From an uncultured Flavobacteriaceae bacterium (GTDB lineage: Bacteria; Bacteroidota; Bacteroidia; Flavobacteriales; Flavobacteriaceae): a DNA stretch of 6,101 bases. The first letter of the stretch is position 1. Each line of letters starts with the position of its first letter. This document shows, piece after piece, positions 5,335-6,101 of this stretch. The position numbers and the translations under genes were made by a program. Below the pieces are notes generated by a model. It was not told the DNA's origin. It worked only from the letters and a program-made list of their open reading frames with translations, and did no database searches. The stretch spans positions 1-6,101 of the forward strand of contig CALIIP010000080.1 of assembly GCA_938018045.1 (NCBI GenBank), written 5' to 3'.

Positions 5335-5607
5335 ATGCAAGAAGCATCATTCACAGGATTTTTTAGAACAATACTCATATTATTTGTAATTTATTATGGC
5401 TTAAAGATTATTGGGAGACTCGTATTTCCATTGGTTATTAAACGTTTTTTTGGGAAGTTTGAAGAAAGAGTGAGAAATCAGCAGCAACAGCAAAATTCGC
5501 AACCAAAAGAAAAAATTGGCGAAACTATTATAGATAAGAAGCCAACGACTACAAAAGAATCTAATAATGATGTTGGCGAGTATGTAGATTATGAAGAAGT
5601 GGATTAA
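5335..5607 (+). CDS. DUF4834 family small membrane protein
   Basis: The 90-residue protein matches the DUF4834 family, found in Flavobacteriia and relatives and of unknown function. Residues 1-9 (MQEASFTGF) are the conserved start. Residues about 10-33 form one hydrophobic transmembrane helix (FRTILILFVIYYGLKIIGRL and following). A basic amphipathic segment then runs RFFGKFEERVR (37-47), followed by a glutamine-rich stretch (residues 49-53 are five Q). The family's two conserved C-terminal motifs are GETIIDKKP (62-70) and the acidic ending GEYVDYEEVD (81-90). The topology is probably a single membrane anchor with a short polar tail; which side the tail faces is not shown by the sequence. The DUF4834 gene is divergent from the barrel protein gene and has its own promoter. 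Confidence 0.9.
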   Translation: MQEASFTGFFRTILILFVIYYGLKIIGRLVFPLVIKRFFGKFEERVRNQQQQQNSQPKEKIGETIIDKKPTTTKESNNDVGEYVDYEEVD

Positions 5608-5658
5608 TTTGAGAATGATATAATGCTTTAATAAGCAAAATGATTTAATGAAGGAATT

Positions 5659-6036
5659 ATGACTGAGAAAGAAGTTTTTATTAAAAAAATGAAAACAAGA
5701 ACAAAGAAGTTTGCCGTTGATGTTATACAATTTTGTGATTCATTAAAAAATAATAAAGCATCATCTGTAATCACATATCAACTTGTTAAATCTGCAACAT
5801 CAACAGGTGCAAATTATCGAGCAGCATGTAAAGCAAGGTCAAAAAAAGAATTTTTTAGCAAGATTTGTATAGTTGTAGAAGAAGTAGACGAATCAGAATA
5901 TTGGTTGGAAGTATTGAAAGACGCAGATTTATCAAACAAAAAAGATGAATTAGAAAGATTATTAATTGAAGCAATTGAATTAAATAAAATAATGTCGAAA
6001 GCAAAAAGTTCAACATATAATTCATTAAGCCATTAA
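5659..6036 (+). CDS. Four-helix-bundle protein (S23 / 23S rRNA intervening-sequence family)
   Basis: The 125-residue protein belongs to the four-helix-bundle family first seen encoded in 23S rRNA intervening sequences. The signature is QLVKSATSTGANYRAACKAR (41-60), then SKKEFFSKICIVVEEVDESE (61-80) and YWLEVLKDADL (81-91), corresponding to Q-L-x-R-S-x-x-S-x-x-A-N-Y and K-E-x-x-E-x-x-Y-W-L. Predicted helices are about 12-30, 33-58, 61-88 and 93-113. Members are small pentamer-forming, basic-faced proteins; the chromosomal copies have no established job, and the related Avd proteins serve diversity-generating retroelements. No reverse transcriptase or rRNA is near, so this is a stand-alone copy. 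AAGGAA at 5651-5656 lies 2 nt before the chosen ATG; an in-frame ATG at 5689 (MKTRTKKFA) is the alternative. It starts 51 bp after the DUF4834 stop and may be co-transcribed with it. Confidence 0.9.
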   Translation: MTEKEVFIKKMKTRTKKFAVDVIQFCDSLKNNKASSVITYQLVKSATSTGANYRAACKARSKKEFFSKICIVVEEVDESEYWLEVLKDADLSNKKDELERLLIEAIELNKIMSKAKSSTYNSLSH

Positions 6037-6044
6037 CTACAGTA

Positions 6045-6092
6045 TTATATCATTAATTAATTATAGCATTTATGCATTATAGCATTCATACA
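6045..6092. repeat. 16-bp degenerate tandem repeat after the four-helix-bundle gene
   Basis: Three consecutive 16-bp units run from 6045: TTATATCATTAATTAA, TTATAGCATTTATGCA and TTATAGCATTCATACA. Units two and three match at 14 of 16 positions, and units one and two at 11 of 16. The CATTAA motif also recurs just before the array (6023, 6031), overlapping the end of the four-helix-bundle gene. The array ends on the first base of the ATG at 6092. Confidence 0.7.
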
Positions 6093-6101
6093 TGAAAAAA
6101 A
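6092..6101 (+). CDS. Possible start of a gene cut by the window edge
   Basis: The window ends ATGAAAAAAA, which would read M-K-K. That is the usual opening of signal-peptide proteins in this genome (compare MKKK and MKKI on the other strand). Only three codons and one base are available, so there is no evidence beyond the start context. Confidence 0.3.

Noticed and set aside
5624..5637. Hairpin TGCTT-TAAT-AAGCA as a terminator after DUF4834
   Set aside because: The stem is only 5 bp and no T tract follows, so termination between DUF4834 and the four-helix-bundle gene is not supported.
5401..5730. 109-codon minus-strand frame opposite DUF4834
   Set aside because: Its hydrophobic, F/I/L-rich composition is the complement of A-rich coding DNA; DUF4834 on the other strand is a clear family match.
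5659..6036. Avd-like component of a diversity-generating retroelement
   Set aside because: No reverse transcriptase, template repeat or variable repeat is in the window, and the sequence fits the plain S23-like family.

Overview
The window looks like chromosome from a member of the Flavobacteriaceae (Bacteroidota). It is strongly AT-rich. Its secreted proteins begin with MKK/MNK signal peptides that end in A|Q. Start codons are preceded by A/T-rich leaders rather than strong Shine-Dalgarno sequences. Two TAnnTTTG promoter elements of the Bacteroidota type can be read, and the families present (DUF4834, DUF4159, S23-like four-helix-bundle protein, MORN_2/TPR protein) are typical of this group.

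Layout: everything from position 1 to about 5152 is read on the minus strand; the genes from 5335 onward are on the plus strand. In minus-strand transcription order the genes are: an outer-membrane beta-barrel 'transporter family' protein (5152-4202), a GNAT-like acyltransferase that begins on the base next to its stop (4201-3083), the 16S rRNA methyltransferase rsmE (2976-2248), a secreted DUF4159 protein (2178-1534), a secreted MORN_2+TPR protein (1426-278), and the first 32 codons of a probable bile acid:sodium symporter family transporter (98-1). On the plus strand are a small membrane protein of the DUF4834 family (5335-5607), an S23-like four-helix-bundle protein (5659-6036), and possibly the first bases of another gene at the right edge.

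No defence system, insertion sequence, CRISPR array, tRNA or rRNA was seen. Most genes look like ordinary chromosomal genes. The unusual content is repeat DNA. A perfect 16-bp GC-rich inverted repeat sits between rsmE and the DUF4159 gene (2193-2240). The same 16-mer occurs a second time inside the rsmE reading frame (2424-2439), where it is translated as SRLRS plus part of a lysine codon. This resembles REP/REPIN elements and, for the coding copy, the repeat-encoded peptides of other bacteria. Short tandem arrays of 9-, 20- and 16-bp periods fill two other intergenic gaps. A structured AT-rich intergenic element lies at 167-275. The divergent promoter region (5153-5334) carries two clear dyads.

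Functionally the window mixes ribosome maturation (RsmE), envelope proteins (beta-barrel protein, DUF4834, two secreted proteins, transporter) and proteins of unknown role. The beta-barrel and acyltransferase genes are almost certainly co-transcribed. rsmE and the DUF4159 gene probably are too, with the palindrome lying in their joint mRNA. No longer gene-free stretch exceeds about 180 bases.
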